From: Thermovibrio guaymasensis
Lineage (GTDB): Bacteria > Aquificota > Aquificia > Desulfurobacteriales > Desulfurobacteriaceae
Assembly (NCBI RefSeq): GCF_003633715.1
Contig: NZ_RBIE01000004.1
Location: forward strand, 16,641 to 80,640
Length of the DNA: 64,000 bases
Reading direction: 5' to 3'
Positions 25,906-37,700 of this stretch are shown piece after piece (positions within the stretch are counted from its first letter, which is position 1; every line of letters starts with the position of its first letter). The notes below the pieces were generated by a model. It was given only the letters and a program-made list of their open reading frames with translations, did no database searches and had not been told where the DNA came from. The translations under genes were made by a program, and so were the position numbers.

Positions 25906-25916
25906 GGACAAAATCC
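25906..25916. promoter_or_regulatory. Operator half-site upstream of the mcrB locus
   Basis: GGACAAAATCC keeps the left half of the GGACAAAATTTGTCC palindrome but not the right half. The minus-strand reading TTTTGTCCTATTTAAA matches the flank of the better sites. It lies 48 bases before the start of the mcrB N-terminal gene, the same geometry as the others. Weak alone; the shared position is the support. Confidence 0.4.
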
Positions 25917-25943
25917 GGTAGATAAAGCGGAATTTTTGAAGGA

Positions 25944-25964
25944 CGGAGCCCACGGAGGGCTCCG
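25944..25964 (-). terminator. Hairpin after valS
   Basis: A 7-bp stem, CGGAGCC / GGCTCCG, with a 7-base loop, 5 bases after the valS stop. The following minus-strand bases are TCCTTCAAAAATT, so the T-tract is poor. It marks the boundary between valS and the island. Confidence 0.5.
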
Positions 25965-25968
25965 AGCT

Positions 25969-28596
25969 TTATTCCATGTTCTTAAGCTGCTCTAAGGTAG
26001 AGGAGAGTTTGGCGTGGAGTTCCTTGAGCTCCTTTAGCTCCTCTCTGTTCTTCTCAACAACTTCTTTTGGAGCTCTCTTTAAGAAGTTCTCATTTGAGAG
26101 CTTCTTTCCCAGCTTCTCAATTTCCTTTGCCATCTTCTCAAGCTTCTTCTTAATCCTCTCAATCTCTTTTGCTACGTCTATCAGCTGGCCGACCTTTACG
26201 TAAACTTCAACTCCTGGAAGGAAGAAGGAGACTGAACCTGAAGGAGCTTTATCTGTTTTGTGAATTTGTGAAACCCTTGCCATCTGCTTAATTGCAGGTG
26301 CCATCTTCGCAACGGTCTCAAGGAGTTTTTCGTCCTCTGTTTTAACGAATACTTCAACTTCAGTTGACGGAGGAATTGAGAGTTCTGCCTTAACGTTCCT
26401 AATTCCCCTTATTAGCTCTTTAACAGATTCAACGAGTCTTGCAATTTCTGGGAAGGCGCAGCACTCCTTGTCCGGCCAGGGAGAAATAACTATTGACTCA
26501 GAATCCTTGTTTGGGAGTTTCTGATAGATTTCCTCACTTATGAATGGCATTATTGGGTGCAGGAGTTTTAAAGAGTCCCTTAGAACCTTTAGTAGAGTGT
26601 GGGCTGCGGTCCTCTTTTCCTCTTCTGTTCCTTTGTAGATCCTGTGCTTTGTGAACTCTAAGTACCAGTCGGCAAGTTCGTTCCATATGAACTGATAGAC
26701 AGCCTTTGCGGCATCGTTAAACCTGTAGCTTTCTAGGGCCCTATCGTACTCTTCAACGGCTTCGGAGAGTTTGGTTAGGATCCACATATCCTCTGGAGCG
26801 TACGCTACAGAACCTTCTGTTTTTATATTCTTTGTAGCGTTTAAGACGAACCTTCCAACGTTCCAAACTTTGTTTGCAAAGTGGCGGTAACCCTCAATAA
26901 TTTTCTCTGAGAGCCTTATATCCCTACCCTGTGCGGCCAAGGCAGTTAAGGTAAACCTTAAGGTATCTGCCCCGTACTTCTCCACCATTTCAAGGGGGTC
27001 TATGACGTTCCCCTTGGTCTTACTCATCTTCTGGCCCTTTTCATCCCTTACGAGGGCGTGAACGTAAACGTCTGCAAAGGGCCTCTTACCTGTAAAGTGG
27101 TAGCCCATCATCATCATCCTGGCTACCCAGAAGAAGATAATGTCAAAGCCGGTGACCAGAAGGTCTGTAGGGTAAAAGGCCTTAAGGTCATCAGTTTCCA
27201 CAGGCCAGCCGAATACTCCGAAAGGCCAAAGTGAGGAACTAAACCAAGTGTCAAGGACGTCCTCGTCCTGCTTTAGGTTGGAGCTCCCGCAGTTTTCACA
27301 CTTTTCTGGTGCCTCTTCTGCAACGTTAACGTGGCCACACTCAAGGCAGTACCATGCAGGAATTCTGTGTCCCCACCAGATTTGCCTTGATATGCACCAG
27401 TCCCTTATGTTGTACATCCAGTCAAAGAATGTGTTTTCCCACTGTTTCGGTATAAACTTTACTTCGTTTGTCTTAACTGCCTCTATTGCTTTTTCTGCTA
27501 GTGGCTTTGTCTTTACGAACCACTGTTCTGTTAGGTAAGGCTCTATTACTGTTTTACACCTGTAGCAGTGGCCTACAGAGTGGATGTGAGGTTCAACTTT
27601 CTCTAGGAGTTCCTCATCCTTTAACATCGTCACTATGGCTTCCCTTGCCTCAAACCTGTCCATTCCTTTAAAAGGAGGGACCGTAATCCTTCCCCAGTCG
27701 TCCATTATCTGGATTTCAGGCAGGCCGTGTCTCTGAGCAACTTCATAGTCGTTAAAATCATGGGCTGGAGTAATCTTTACTGCTCCAGTTCCAAACTCAG
27801 GGTCAACGTACTCATCGGCGATTATAGGAATCTCCCTTCCTACGATAGGTAGGCGAACTCTCTTTCCTACAAGGTGTGAATATCTTTCATCCTTTGGATT
27901 TACCGCTACTGCAACGTCTCCGAGGAGAGTTTCAGGTCTAGTCGTGGCAACGACTATGTAGCCGTCCTCTCCAACTATAGGGTATCGGATGTACCAGAGG
28001 TTGCCCTGTTCCTCTTCGTGTTCTACCTCTAGGTCGGAAAGAGCCGTATGGCACCTCGGACACCAGTTTATTAACCTCTTTCCCTTGTAGATGAGTCCCT
28101 CTTTGTAAAGTCTGACGAAGGCCCTTCTAACCGCCTTTGAGAAGCCTTCGTCCATAGTAAACCTTTCCCTCTCCCAGTCACAGGAAGTTCCCAGCTTTTT
28201 AAGCTGGTTTATTATCCTGCTTCCGTACTTTTCCTTCCACTCCCACACTCTCTTTAAGAACTCCTCCCTTCCAACATCGTGTCTTGTAAGGCCCTCTTTT
28301 GCAAGCTCCCTCTCTACTACCCACTGGGTTGCAATCCCCGCATGGTCAGTTCCTGGAACCCAGCAGACCTCGTACCCTTTCATTCTCTTCCAGCGACATA
28401 TAACGTCCTGAAGGGTTGAGTTAAGGGCGTGGCCAACGTGTAGAACTCCTGTAACGTTTGGTGGAGGGAGAACTACGCTGAATTTCTCCTTTTCTCCCCT
28501 TAAGACTTTCTTTTCGTCTGCGTGGAAGTATCCCTTTTCAAGCCACTTCCTATACCACTTATCCTCAAAGAGAGATGGATTGTACGTTGGTTCCAT
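25969..28596 (-). CDS. valS: Valyl-tRNA synthetase
   Basis: An 875-aa class I synthetase charging tRNA-Val. The HIGH-type motif is HVGHALNST near residue 53, and GTDHAGIATQ follows. TTRPETLLGDVAVAVNP marks the editing domain, and KMSKTKGNVIDP is the KMSKS-type loop (Thr in place of the last Ser). A zinc-binding CxxC pair set (CLEC, CENC) lies in the middle. The C-terminal coiled coil typical of ValRS is present. Full length; the start follows a GGAGGAGG site. Confidence 0.97.
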   Translation of the reverse strand: MEPTYNPSLFEDKWYRKWLEKGYFHADEKKVLRGEKEKFSVVLPPPNVTGVLHVGHALNSTLQDVICRWKRMKGYEVCWVPGTDHAGIATQWVVERELAKEGLTRHDVGREEFLKRVWEWKEKYGSRIINQLKKLGTSCDWERERFTMDEGFSKAVRRAFVRLYKEGLIYKGKRLINWCPRCHTALSDLEVEHEEEQGNLWYIRYPIVGEDGYIVVATTRPETLLGDVAVAVNPKDERYSHLVGKRVRLPIVGREIPIIADEYVDPEFGTGAVKITPAHDFNDYEVAQRHGLPEIQIMDDWGRITVPPFKGMDRFEAREAIVTMLKDEELLEKVEPHIHSVGHCYRCKTVIEPYLTEQWFVKTKPLAEKAIEAVKTNEVKFIPKQWENTFFDWMYNIRDWCISRQIWWGHRIPAWYCLECGHVNVAEEAPEKCENCGSSNLKQDEDVLDTWFSSSLWPFGVFGWPVETDDLKAFYPTDLLVTGFDIIFFWVARMMMMGYHFTGKRPFADVYVHALVRDEKGQKMSKTKGNVIDPLEMVEKYGADTLRFTLTALAAQGRDIRLSEKIIEGYRHFANKVWNVGRFVLNATKNIKTEGSVAYAPEDMWILTKLSEAVEEYDRALESYRFNDAAKAVYQFIWNELADWYLEFTKHRIYKGTEEEKRTAAHTLLKVLRDSLKLLHPIMPFISEEIYQKLPNKDSESIVISPWPDKECCAFPEIARLVESVKELIRGIRNVKAELSIPPSTEVEVFVKTEDEKLLETVAKMAPAIKQMARVSQIHKTDKAPSGSVSFFLPGVEVYVKVGQLIDVAKEIERIKKKLEKMAKEIEKLGKKLSNENFLKRAPKEVVEKNREELKELKELHAKLSSTLEQLKNME

Positions 28597-28690
28597 TTCC
28601 TCCTCCTATTATCCTTTAAAGCTTTGCAAATTTTAGCCCTTTTTGAGGTTGAAAACTTATACTGCGGGGATAAATTTATTCCCGAAATCC

Positions 28691-28767
28691 GCGCCCGTAG
28701 CTCAACTGGATAGAGCGTGGGACTACGGATCCCAAGGTTGCAGGTTCGACTCCTGCCGGGCGCGCCA
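28691..28767 (+). tRNA. tRNA-Arg (anticodon ACG)
   Basis: A complete 77-base cloverleaf with encoded CCA. The acceptor stem GCGCCCG pairs with CGGGCGC. The anticodon stem TGGGA / TCCCA frames loop CTACGGA, giving ACG. The T arm contains GGTTCGACTCC. The wobble A34 of this tRNA is the substrate of TadA, whose gene starts 20 bases downstream. Confidence 0.95.
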
Positions 28768-28787
28768 TTCTTGATCAGAGTTAGCTA

Positions 28788-29231
28788 ATGGAAGACCTTC
28801 TCTTCCTCAGGGAAGCTCTCAAAGAGGCTGAAAAGGCCTTTTCTTACGGCGAAGTTCCTATTGGAGCTGTTGTTGTTAAGGACGGGCAGGTAATTTCCAG
28901 AGCTTTCAACAGAAAGGAGTTCCTTCAGGATCCTACCGCCCACGCTGAAATCCTTGCAATCAGAGAAGCCTCAAGGAAATTAAACTCCTGGAGGTTAGAG
29001 GGCTGTACCCTCTACTCCACCGTTGAGCCGTGCGTTATGTGTGCTGGTGCTATAATCCAATCAAGGGTTGATAGGGTCGTTTACTCCGTTCCCGACCCAA
29101 AGTTTGGAGGGGTAGAGAGTATATTTAAAATCCTTTCGGATAAGAGGGTAAACCACAGGCCTGAAGTTTTAAAGTTGGAGTTACCAGAGGCCCTTAAGCT
29201 TTTAAAGGAATTTTTTAAGCTTTTACGCTAA
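28788..29231 (+). CDS. tadA: tRNA-specific adenosine deaminase TadA
   Basis: Deaminates A34 to inosine in tRNA-Arg(ACG). The 147 aa match the family. HAEILA holds the zinc His and the proton-shuttle Glu, and PCVMCAGAI gives the two zinc Cys. GAVVVKDG and NRKEF are further family blocks. It lies between the tRNA-Arg(ACG) gene (20 bases upstream) and a tRNA-Ser gene (4 bases downstream), so all three are likely on one transcript. Confidence 0.94.
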   Translation: MEDLLFLREALKEAEKAFSYGEVPIGAVVVKDGQVISRAFNRKEFLQDPTAHAEILAIREASRKLNSWRLEGCTLYSTVEPCVMCAGAIIQSRVDRVVYSVPDPKFGGVESIFKILSDKRVNHRPEVLKLELPEALKLLKEFFKLLR

Positions 29232-29235
29232 TTAA

Positions 29236-29331
29236 GGAGAGGTGGCCGAGCCCGGCTTAAGGCGCCCGACTCGAAATCGGGTGTGGAGGCAAAAACCTCC
29301 ACCGCGGGTTCAAATCCCGCCCTCTCCGCCA
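29236..29331 (+). tRNA. tRNA-Ser (anticodon CGA)
   Basis: A 96-base class II tRNA with encoded CCA. The acceptor stem GGAGAGG pairs with CCTCTCC. The anticodon stem CCCGA / TCGGG has loop CTCGAAA, giving CGA. The long variable arm (TGGAGGC AAAAA CCTCCA) is typical of tRNA-Ser. It starts 4 bases after the tadA stop. Confidence 0.95.
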
Positions 29332-29363
29332 CATTCTTAAAACCCCTTTTCTGAGGAGTACCT

Positions 29364-30359
29364 ATGCAAGAAGAGAGGAAAAGAGTACTAGAGGACGCGT
29401 TAAAGAGAATTAAGAAGGAGTACGGCGAAGGATCTGTAATGTTCCTCGGCGAGAGGCCCGTAGAGAAGGTTCCGGCAATATCTACCGGTTCAATTGCGAT
29501 TGACAGGATAACGGGAATCGGAGGAATTCCCAGGGGAAGGATTACCGAAATATACGGTCCAGAGTCCTCAGGTAAAACAACTCTAGCCCTTCACGTTATC
29601 TCCAACGCTCAGAAGGAAGGAGGAATTGCAGCTTTTATAGACGCAGAACACGCCCTTGACCCTACTTACGCTAAGAAGTTGGGGATAAACCTTGAGGAGC
29701 TCCTCGTTTCTCAGCCAGACAGTGGAGAGCAGGCCCTTGAGATCGCTGAAACTTTAGTGAGGAGCGGAGCTATTGACGTTATAGTTGTTGATTCTGTTGC
29801 TGCTTTAGTCCCCGAAGCTGAGATAAAGGGGGATATGGGAGATTCACACGTTGGTCTTCAGGCTAGGTTGATGTCCCAAGCTTTAAGGAAGTTGACTGCT
29901 GCAGTCAGTAAGAGTAACTGTGCTTTGATCTTCATTAACCAGGTAAGAGAAAAGATTGGAATGATGGGATACGGGGGGCCTCAGGAGACAACTACAGGTG
30001 GAAGGGCTCTGAAGTTCTACTCTTCAATGAGGATGGAGATAAGGAATGTAGGTCAGATTAAGGGTAAAGGTGATGAGAGGATCGGTCATAAGGCAAAAGT
30101 TAAAATAGTTAAGAACAAGCTGGCTCCTCCTTTTAGAGAAGCTGTAGTAGAGATCTACTACGGTGAAGGAATTTCCAGTGAGGCTGACCTCCTTAACCTT
30201 GGGGAAGAACTGGGCCTTGTTAAGAAAAGTGGTTCTTGGTACTCGTTTGGGGATATGAGGTTGGGACAGGGAAAAGAGAATGCAAGGCAGTTCCTTAAGG
30301 AGAATCCAGAAGTGGCCAAGGAGATAGAAGAGAAGATACTGGAGGCTTTAGGTGGCTAA
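29364..30359 (+). CDS. recA: Recombinase RecA
   Basis: 331 aa. The Walker [14 protein letters not shown] is near residues 65-77. Walker [13 protein letters not shown], loop 1 [20 protein letters not shown] and [16 protein letters not shown] are all typical RecA. It performs strand exchange and triggers LexA cleavage. The ATG follows GAGGAG. The stop overlaps the pilT start by 8 nt. Confidence 0.97.
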   Translation: MQEERKRVLEDALKRIKKEYGEGSVMFLGERPVEKVPAISTGSIAIDRITGIGGIPRGRITEIYGPESSGKTTLALHVISNAQKEGGIAAFIDAEHALDPTYAKKLGINLEELLVSQPDSGEQALEIAETLVRSGAIDVIVVDSVAALVPEAEIKGDMGDSHVGLQARLMSQALRKLTAAVSKSNCALIFINQVREKIGMMGYGGPQETTTGGRALKFYSSMRMEIRNVGQIKGKGDERIGHKAKVKIVKNKLAPPFREAVVEIYYGEGISSEADLLNLGEELGLVKKSGSWYSFGDMRLGQGKENARQFLKENPEVAKEIEEKILEALGG

Positions 30360-31449
30360 GGTTGACCTTGATCAGCTTTTAACTAGGGCCTATGAACTTG
30401 GGGCTTCCGACCTTCACCTTAGGGTTAAGGCCCCACCTATACTAAGGATTAATGGAAAACTGGTAAAGTTAGACCTTCCTCCTTTAGAGGTTAGTGATAT
30501 TGATGCATTCGTTAAGAAGATCCTTCCGATAGAGAAGAGAAAGGAGCTCCCGTACATAAAGAACCTTGACTTTGCCTACTCTCTCCCGGGAGTTTGTAGG
30601 TTTAGAGTTAACCTTTTCAGACAGAGGGGAACACTTGCAATTGTCATGAGGGCAATTCCGGTTGAGGTTCCAAAGATAGAGGACCTTAACCTTCCGGAAG
30701 TTGTTAAGGAGATAGCCCTTTACCAAAGGGGCCTCGTACTCGTTACAGGTACTACAGGTTCTGGTAAGTCAACAACTCTTGCTGCAATGCTGGAGGAATT
30801 AAACGAAAAGGATTCAAGGGTCGTTATAACTATTGAAGACCCCATAGAGTACCTACATAAGGATAAGAGGTGTCTCTTCTACCAGAGGGAAATAGGGAAC
30901 GACGCGGATGACTTCTTTACCGCTCTAAGGGCAGCCCTTCGTGAGGACCCAGACGTTATTCTCGTTGGTGAGATGAGAGATCCTGAAACGGTTAGGACTG
31001 CCCTTGACGCTGCAGAAACTGGTCATATGGTCTTCTCAACTCTTCACACCCTTGACGCTAAGGAAACTATAAACAGGATAGTTTCCTTCTTCCCCCTTGA
31101 CCAGCAGCAGGCTATAAGGTTTCAGTTGGCCTCTGTCCTTAAAGCTACCATATCCCAGAGGTTGCTACCTAGGGCAGACGGGAAGGGAAGGGTTCCTGCA
31201 GTTGAAATTATGATTGTTACTGAGGCAATAAGGGAAAGGATAATGAATCCTGAGCTTACCGATGAAATTCCTGAGTTTATTGAGAAAGGGCACGAGGTTT
31301 ACGGTTCCCAGACCTTTGACCAGTCCCTCTATGAACTCTGGAAGAAGGGTCTAATTACTAAGGAAGATGCCCTTAAGTATGCAACAAGACCTGATGACTT
31401 GAGGCTTAAGATGGAAGGTATCTTTTCAGGCGGAGCTGATGAGTTTTAA
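30352..31449 (+). CDS. pilT: Type IV pilus retraction ATPase PilT
   Basis: A 365-aa hexameric ATPase that powers pilus retraction. [21 protein letters not shown] is the N-terminal PAS-like region (split here as GASDLHLR and PPILRING). Walker A is [14 protein letters not shown], the Asp box is EDPIEYLH, Walker B is [12 protein letters not shown], and the His box is [14 protein letters not shown]. The [12 protein letters not shown] segment fits PilT rather than PilB. The GTG start follows GGAGG and overlaps recA by 8 nt. The C-terminus overlaps recX by 11 nt. Confidence 0.93.
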   Translation: MAKVDLDQLLTRAYELGASDLHLRVKAPPILRINGKLVKLDLPPLEVSDIDAFVKKILPIEKRKELPYIKNLDFAYSLPGVCRFRVNLFRQRGTLAIVMRAIPVEVPKIEDLNLPEVVKEIALYQRGLVLVTGTTGSGKSTTLAAMLEELNEKDSRVVITIEDPIEYLHKDKRCLFYQREIGNDADDFFTALRAALREDPDVILVGEMRDPETVRTALDAAETGHMVFSTLHTLDAKETINRIVSFFPLDQQQAIRFQLASVLKATISQRLLPRADGKGRVPAVEIMIVTEAIRERIMNPELTDEIPEFIEKGHEVYGSQTFDQSLYELWKKGLITKEDALKYATRPDDLRLKMEGIFSGGADEF

Positions 31450-31879
31450 AGACCTCACTTCCTATGCCTTTAAGTTACTCCTTAGGAAGGATTACTCAGA
31501 AAGAGCTCTAGCTGAAAAGCTAAAGGAGAAGTTCCCTGAAGTTCCAGACAAGGAAATTTCAAAGGTTGTAGGGGAAATATCGTCTCAAGGTTTCATTAAC
31601 GAGTATAGGAGCGTTTGGAACTACTTTGAGTCAAAGGTTAAAAAGGGATGGGGAAGGAGGAAAATAGTTTACAGTCTAAGACAGAAGGGTTTTAAGTCTG
31701 AAGTTATAAGGGAAGTGGAACTCTCCTTTCCCTACGACTACTCGTTCATCATTAAAGAGGTTAAGAAAAAGTACCCAGGGGATAAGTTTAAGGCCAAGAG
31801 GTTTTTACTTCAGAGGGGTTTTTCCTTCCTTGAGGTTGAAAAGATCCTGAGTTTGGCACAGGGTAATCAACTATCTTAA
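31439..31879 (+). CDS. recX: RecX regulatory protein
   Basis: A 146-aa protein of three-helix repeats, the size and pattern of RecX, which binds RecA filaments and limits them. Family blocks are YAFKLLLRKDYSERALAEKL, ISSQGFINEYRSVWNYFESK and GWGRRKIVYSLRQKGF. It normally follows recA directly; here pilT stands between. It is coupled to pilT by an 11-nt overlap. Confidence 0.85.
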   Translation: MSFKDLTSYAFKLLLRKDYSERALAEKLKEKFPEVPDKEISKVVGEISSQGFINEYRSVWNYFESKVKKGWGRRKIVYSLRQKGFKSEVIREVELSFPYDYSFIIKEVKKKYPGDKFKAKRFLLQRGFSFLEVEKILSLAQGNQLS

Positions 31880-34597
<2,718 letters not shown>

Positions 34598-34651
34598 GTT
34601 TGGAAGTTGAATAAAAAATTCCGAATATATGCCTCCTCCACTTAACTAAAT

Positions 34652-34681
34652 TTGCTAAAATACTGAATCCTGCATTATAAA
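34652..34681 (+). promoter_or_regulatory. Sigma-70-type promoter for the cytochrome gene
   Basis: TTGCTA and TATAAA, 18 bases apart, 28 bases before the cytochrome start. A ribosome binding site TTAGGAGG lies between. The same -35 hexamer occurs before rimP. It is recognised by pattern only. Confidence 0.55.
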
Positions 34682-34708
34682 TTAATTGGGATTCTTAGGA
34701 GGTAGTCT

Positions 34709-37700
34709 ATGGGAAGAAAGTGGAGGAGGCAGAAATTAACTCTCTCAACTGGTTTTATACTATCTGCCATTTTAACTTCTCAGGCCCTTGCTCAGCACCC
34801 TGCCGTTAAGCTTATTGACGTTGACGGAAATCCTGTTTCTGAAAACCTAGACACTTCAAAGACCGTAACTGTTCAAAGTAGAAGCGGTAGTTCGGTAACC
34901 CTTCCTAGGGGAACTCCCGTTAGTTTTGAGAAGACCTGTAGCCAGTGTCACGAAGGTATAGTAGATGATGTAAGGGCTTCTCACCACGGTGCAGTTGGCC
35001 TACACGATATGGGCTGGATGGATAACCACGAAACGAAGGGAGACGATACAGGAACTAAGGATTTCGTTACAAACGCTGTTCTTAAAATGCGCTACTTCAG
35101 GAGTAAGTCCCACTACGGAGGTTGGTGACCGCCCTCTTACCGCCAGTTGGCGGCAAAGAAACCTCTAAAGGACCCTGCAGTTCCAGATGGCTCTGTTGAC
35201 GGCGTAAATCCTGCAAATATGTCTTCCTACAAAGGTTTTAACTTTGACATGGGAACTATGAATCACAACATAACCTGTAACTCGTGTCACGCTGGAGGGG
35301 GAGCAGCCCAGTTTGGAAGGGAGGAAGAGGACCTTGATAAGGTTCTTGAAGAGAAATTAGGAGCGGACCTTTGGGAAGACCTTAAGGATAAAGATTGGTT
35401 TATTCACGATGAAGAGTACTTGTCTAAGACGGGTATAGATGGAGATCTACTGGGATATTCGGAGTATGAAGTAGGAGCAGGTTACATTGGAAAGCCGGGC
35501 GTTTTCAACTACAAAAGGTCAGGAGTTAACGATACAGACTGCTTTATGTGCCATGCAGATGCCTCATCAGATAAGAGGATTTACTCTGAAGTTAACGGTA
35601 CGAAAGTTTACCCAATAATGCCTGCTAACCCGAGAGTTATGGTTTTCAAGGGGATGACCTCCGATGGTGAAACAATCGTTATATCCCTTGGTTTTCCACC
35701 GAAGATTGGGGAGGTTATAAACGGAAAGAAAGTTGAGAAAGTTGACTCAGCTTATTACAACTCAGTTCCCCTTTCGGTTCTAAATAGCGTCTATAACGAT
35801 TCTAACCTTAAGAGTAGGATAACGGATAAGGACAATCAAGAGCTTAAGTTCTACCTCTATCCGAACAATCCTAACGGTGCAACTAGGGAAGTTGCAAGGG
35901 TTACCTACTTTGAACACCCCGAAACTACTAAGGATAAGGATGGTGGAGAGGTCTACGTAAACGGAGGTTCTGTAACCTTTAAGGACGATAACGGGAGTGT
36001 TGTCTATAGAACCTTTGCTGGATTCTTCTTTAAGTACATCTCTACAGCCTCCCTCATGGGAGTTGATACTGATGGAGATGGCGTTCCACTTGCCTACGTA
36101 AGGTTTGTTAAAGATGAAAAGGGTTTCTGGAGACCGGAAGTTTACTACGATTCTGATGAGTTTAACTCTAAAGGAGAGGTTGATCTACCAATCCTTGAAA
36201 ATAGGGTAGGGGATAAGAACGTTCCATCTACAGAAGTTCATCCTCAGGACTACACCTATTCTGTTCCAACGAAACTGGGAGACGCTAATAATCCTTACCC
36301 CAGTATGACTAACGGTAATAAGGATAGGGAATGGGGATACGTCTGTTCCTACTGTCATATGGCGATTCCTTATAAGAGTGGGGAGACCTCTAACGGTGAC
36401 ATCTATACGTGGGTTACGAGGAAGGGAACTTTAGGGGTTGCTGCTGAGGTAGTTAAGAGGGGAGACGTCTTCTCCTACGATCTTCACAGGGGTGGAGAGA
36501 ATAAAGGGAACCTACCCCACGATGCTTTCGTTAATACAGACTTTAGTGATCAAAATCAGAAACAACAGGCCTTTGGAAGGATGTTGACAGCCAAGTCGGT
36601 AGTTTCCTTTGATGACATTCCTATCGGTTACGATGTTCACTTTGACAGTGAAAAGGGAAGTATGACTTGTCTGTCTTGCCACGGTGAAGGTTCACTGTCT
36701 ACCGAGGAGAAGGAATATCACCCAATCCACCATGACTTCCTTAAGGGGAACGACTGGGGTGGTCACTGGGATCAGTCCCTTGACTATAACCCATCACTTA
36801 AGACCTGTTTAGACTGTCACTTTGGCGGTTCAAGGCAGCTTGCGGCTGAAGTTCACTTAAACGCTTTCGGGCCAAACGGAGTTTCTGCTGTCCATATGGA
36901 GAAAGTTGCTTGTGAGGTCTGCCACATTCCGTTTAAGACCCACTGGACTTTTAGGACTTTCTACGACGTTCTCGGGTACTCCTATAACTTTGATAACAGA
37001 ATGCTCGGCTATGATTTAGAAAATGGAACTGTTAGAAAGCTACCAGAGAGTATGTTTACTCCTGGGTTTGGTCCGTTTATGCCAATTGGTGGTTATGGAG
37101 CTCCCCAACCCTTCTGCATAGTTAGAACGGAAAATGGAAAGGATACTGTAGTTCCGATTTACCAGGTTGACTTTGATCCAAGGCAGGCTGCACTCAGGTA
37201 TAAGCAGAGCGTGTTTGGTATATGGAAGATTCCTGAAAACGCCTTCCCGTGGGCTTGGGCTCCTGTAATTATCAACAACGGCTTCAGGCCCGATTCTCCT
37301 GGAGGCCAGAAGTTTATGTACAGGATTGCCGATCCACTTACACTTGTAACTTGGTACGACAAGTCAACAGGAAAGGTCTTGTACACTAGGGAGATGGCAG
37401 CTGCACTTGACGGTGCCGTTAAGTCGGATTCAGCTTCAAAGGGAGTTCTTCCAGCCGGCCAGAGTGAAAAGAGAGTCCCAGCCTACTTCATCCACGACGG
37501 TAAGGTCTGTGTAAAGACTATCCTCGGTAAGTACATCTGTGATGACAATGGAGACTACCTACCTGAAATTGATACCGATTCCGAGTATCAGGATATGAAG
37601 GCAGCTATAACTGAAGTTCTTAAAGCTGAAGGAGTTAAGAATCCAGACCCAGTCTTCTACCTGTGGATTGCTCCCTTTAGCATTGATCACGGAGTTCTCC

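Noticed and set aside
15627..25968. The island as a prophage or integrative element
   Set aside because: No integrase, transposase, phage structural gene, direct repeat or tRNA-end attachment site was seen at either boundary.
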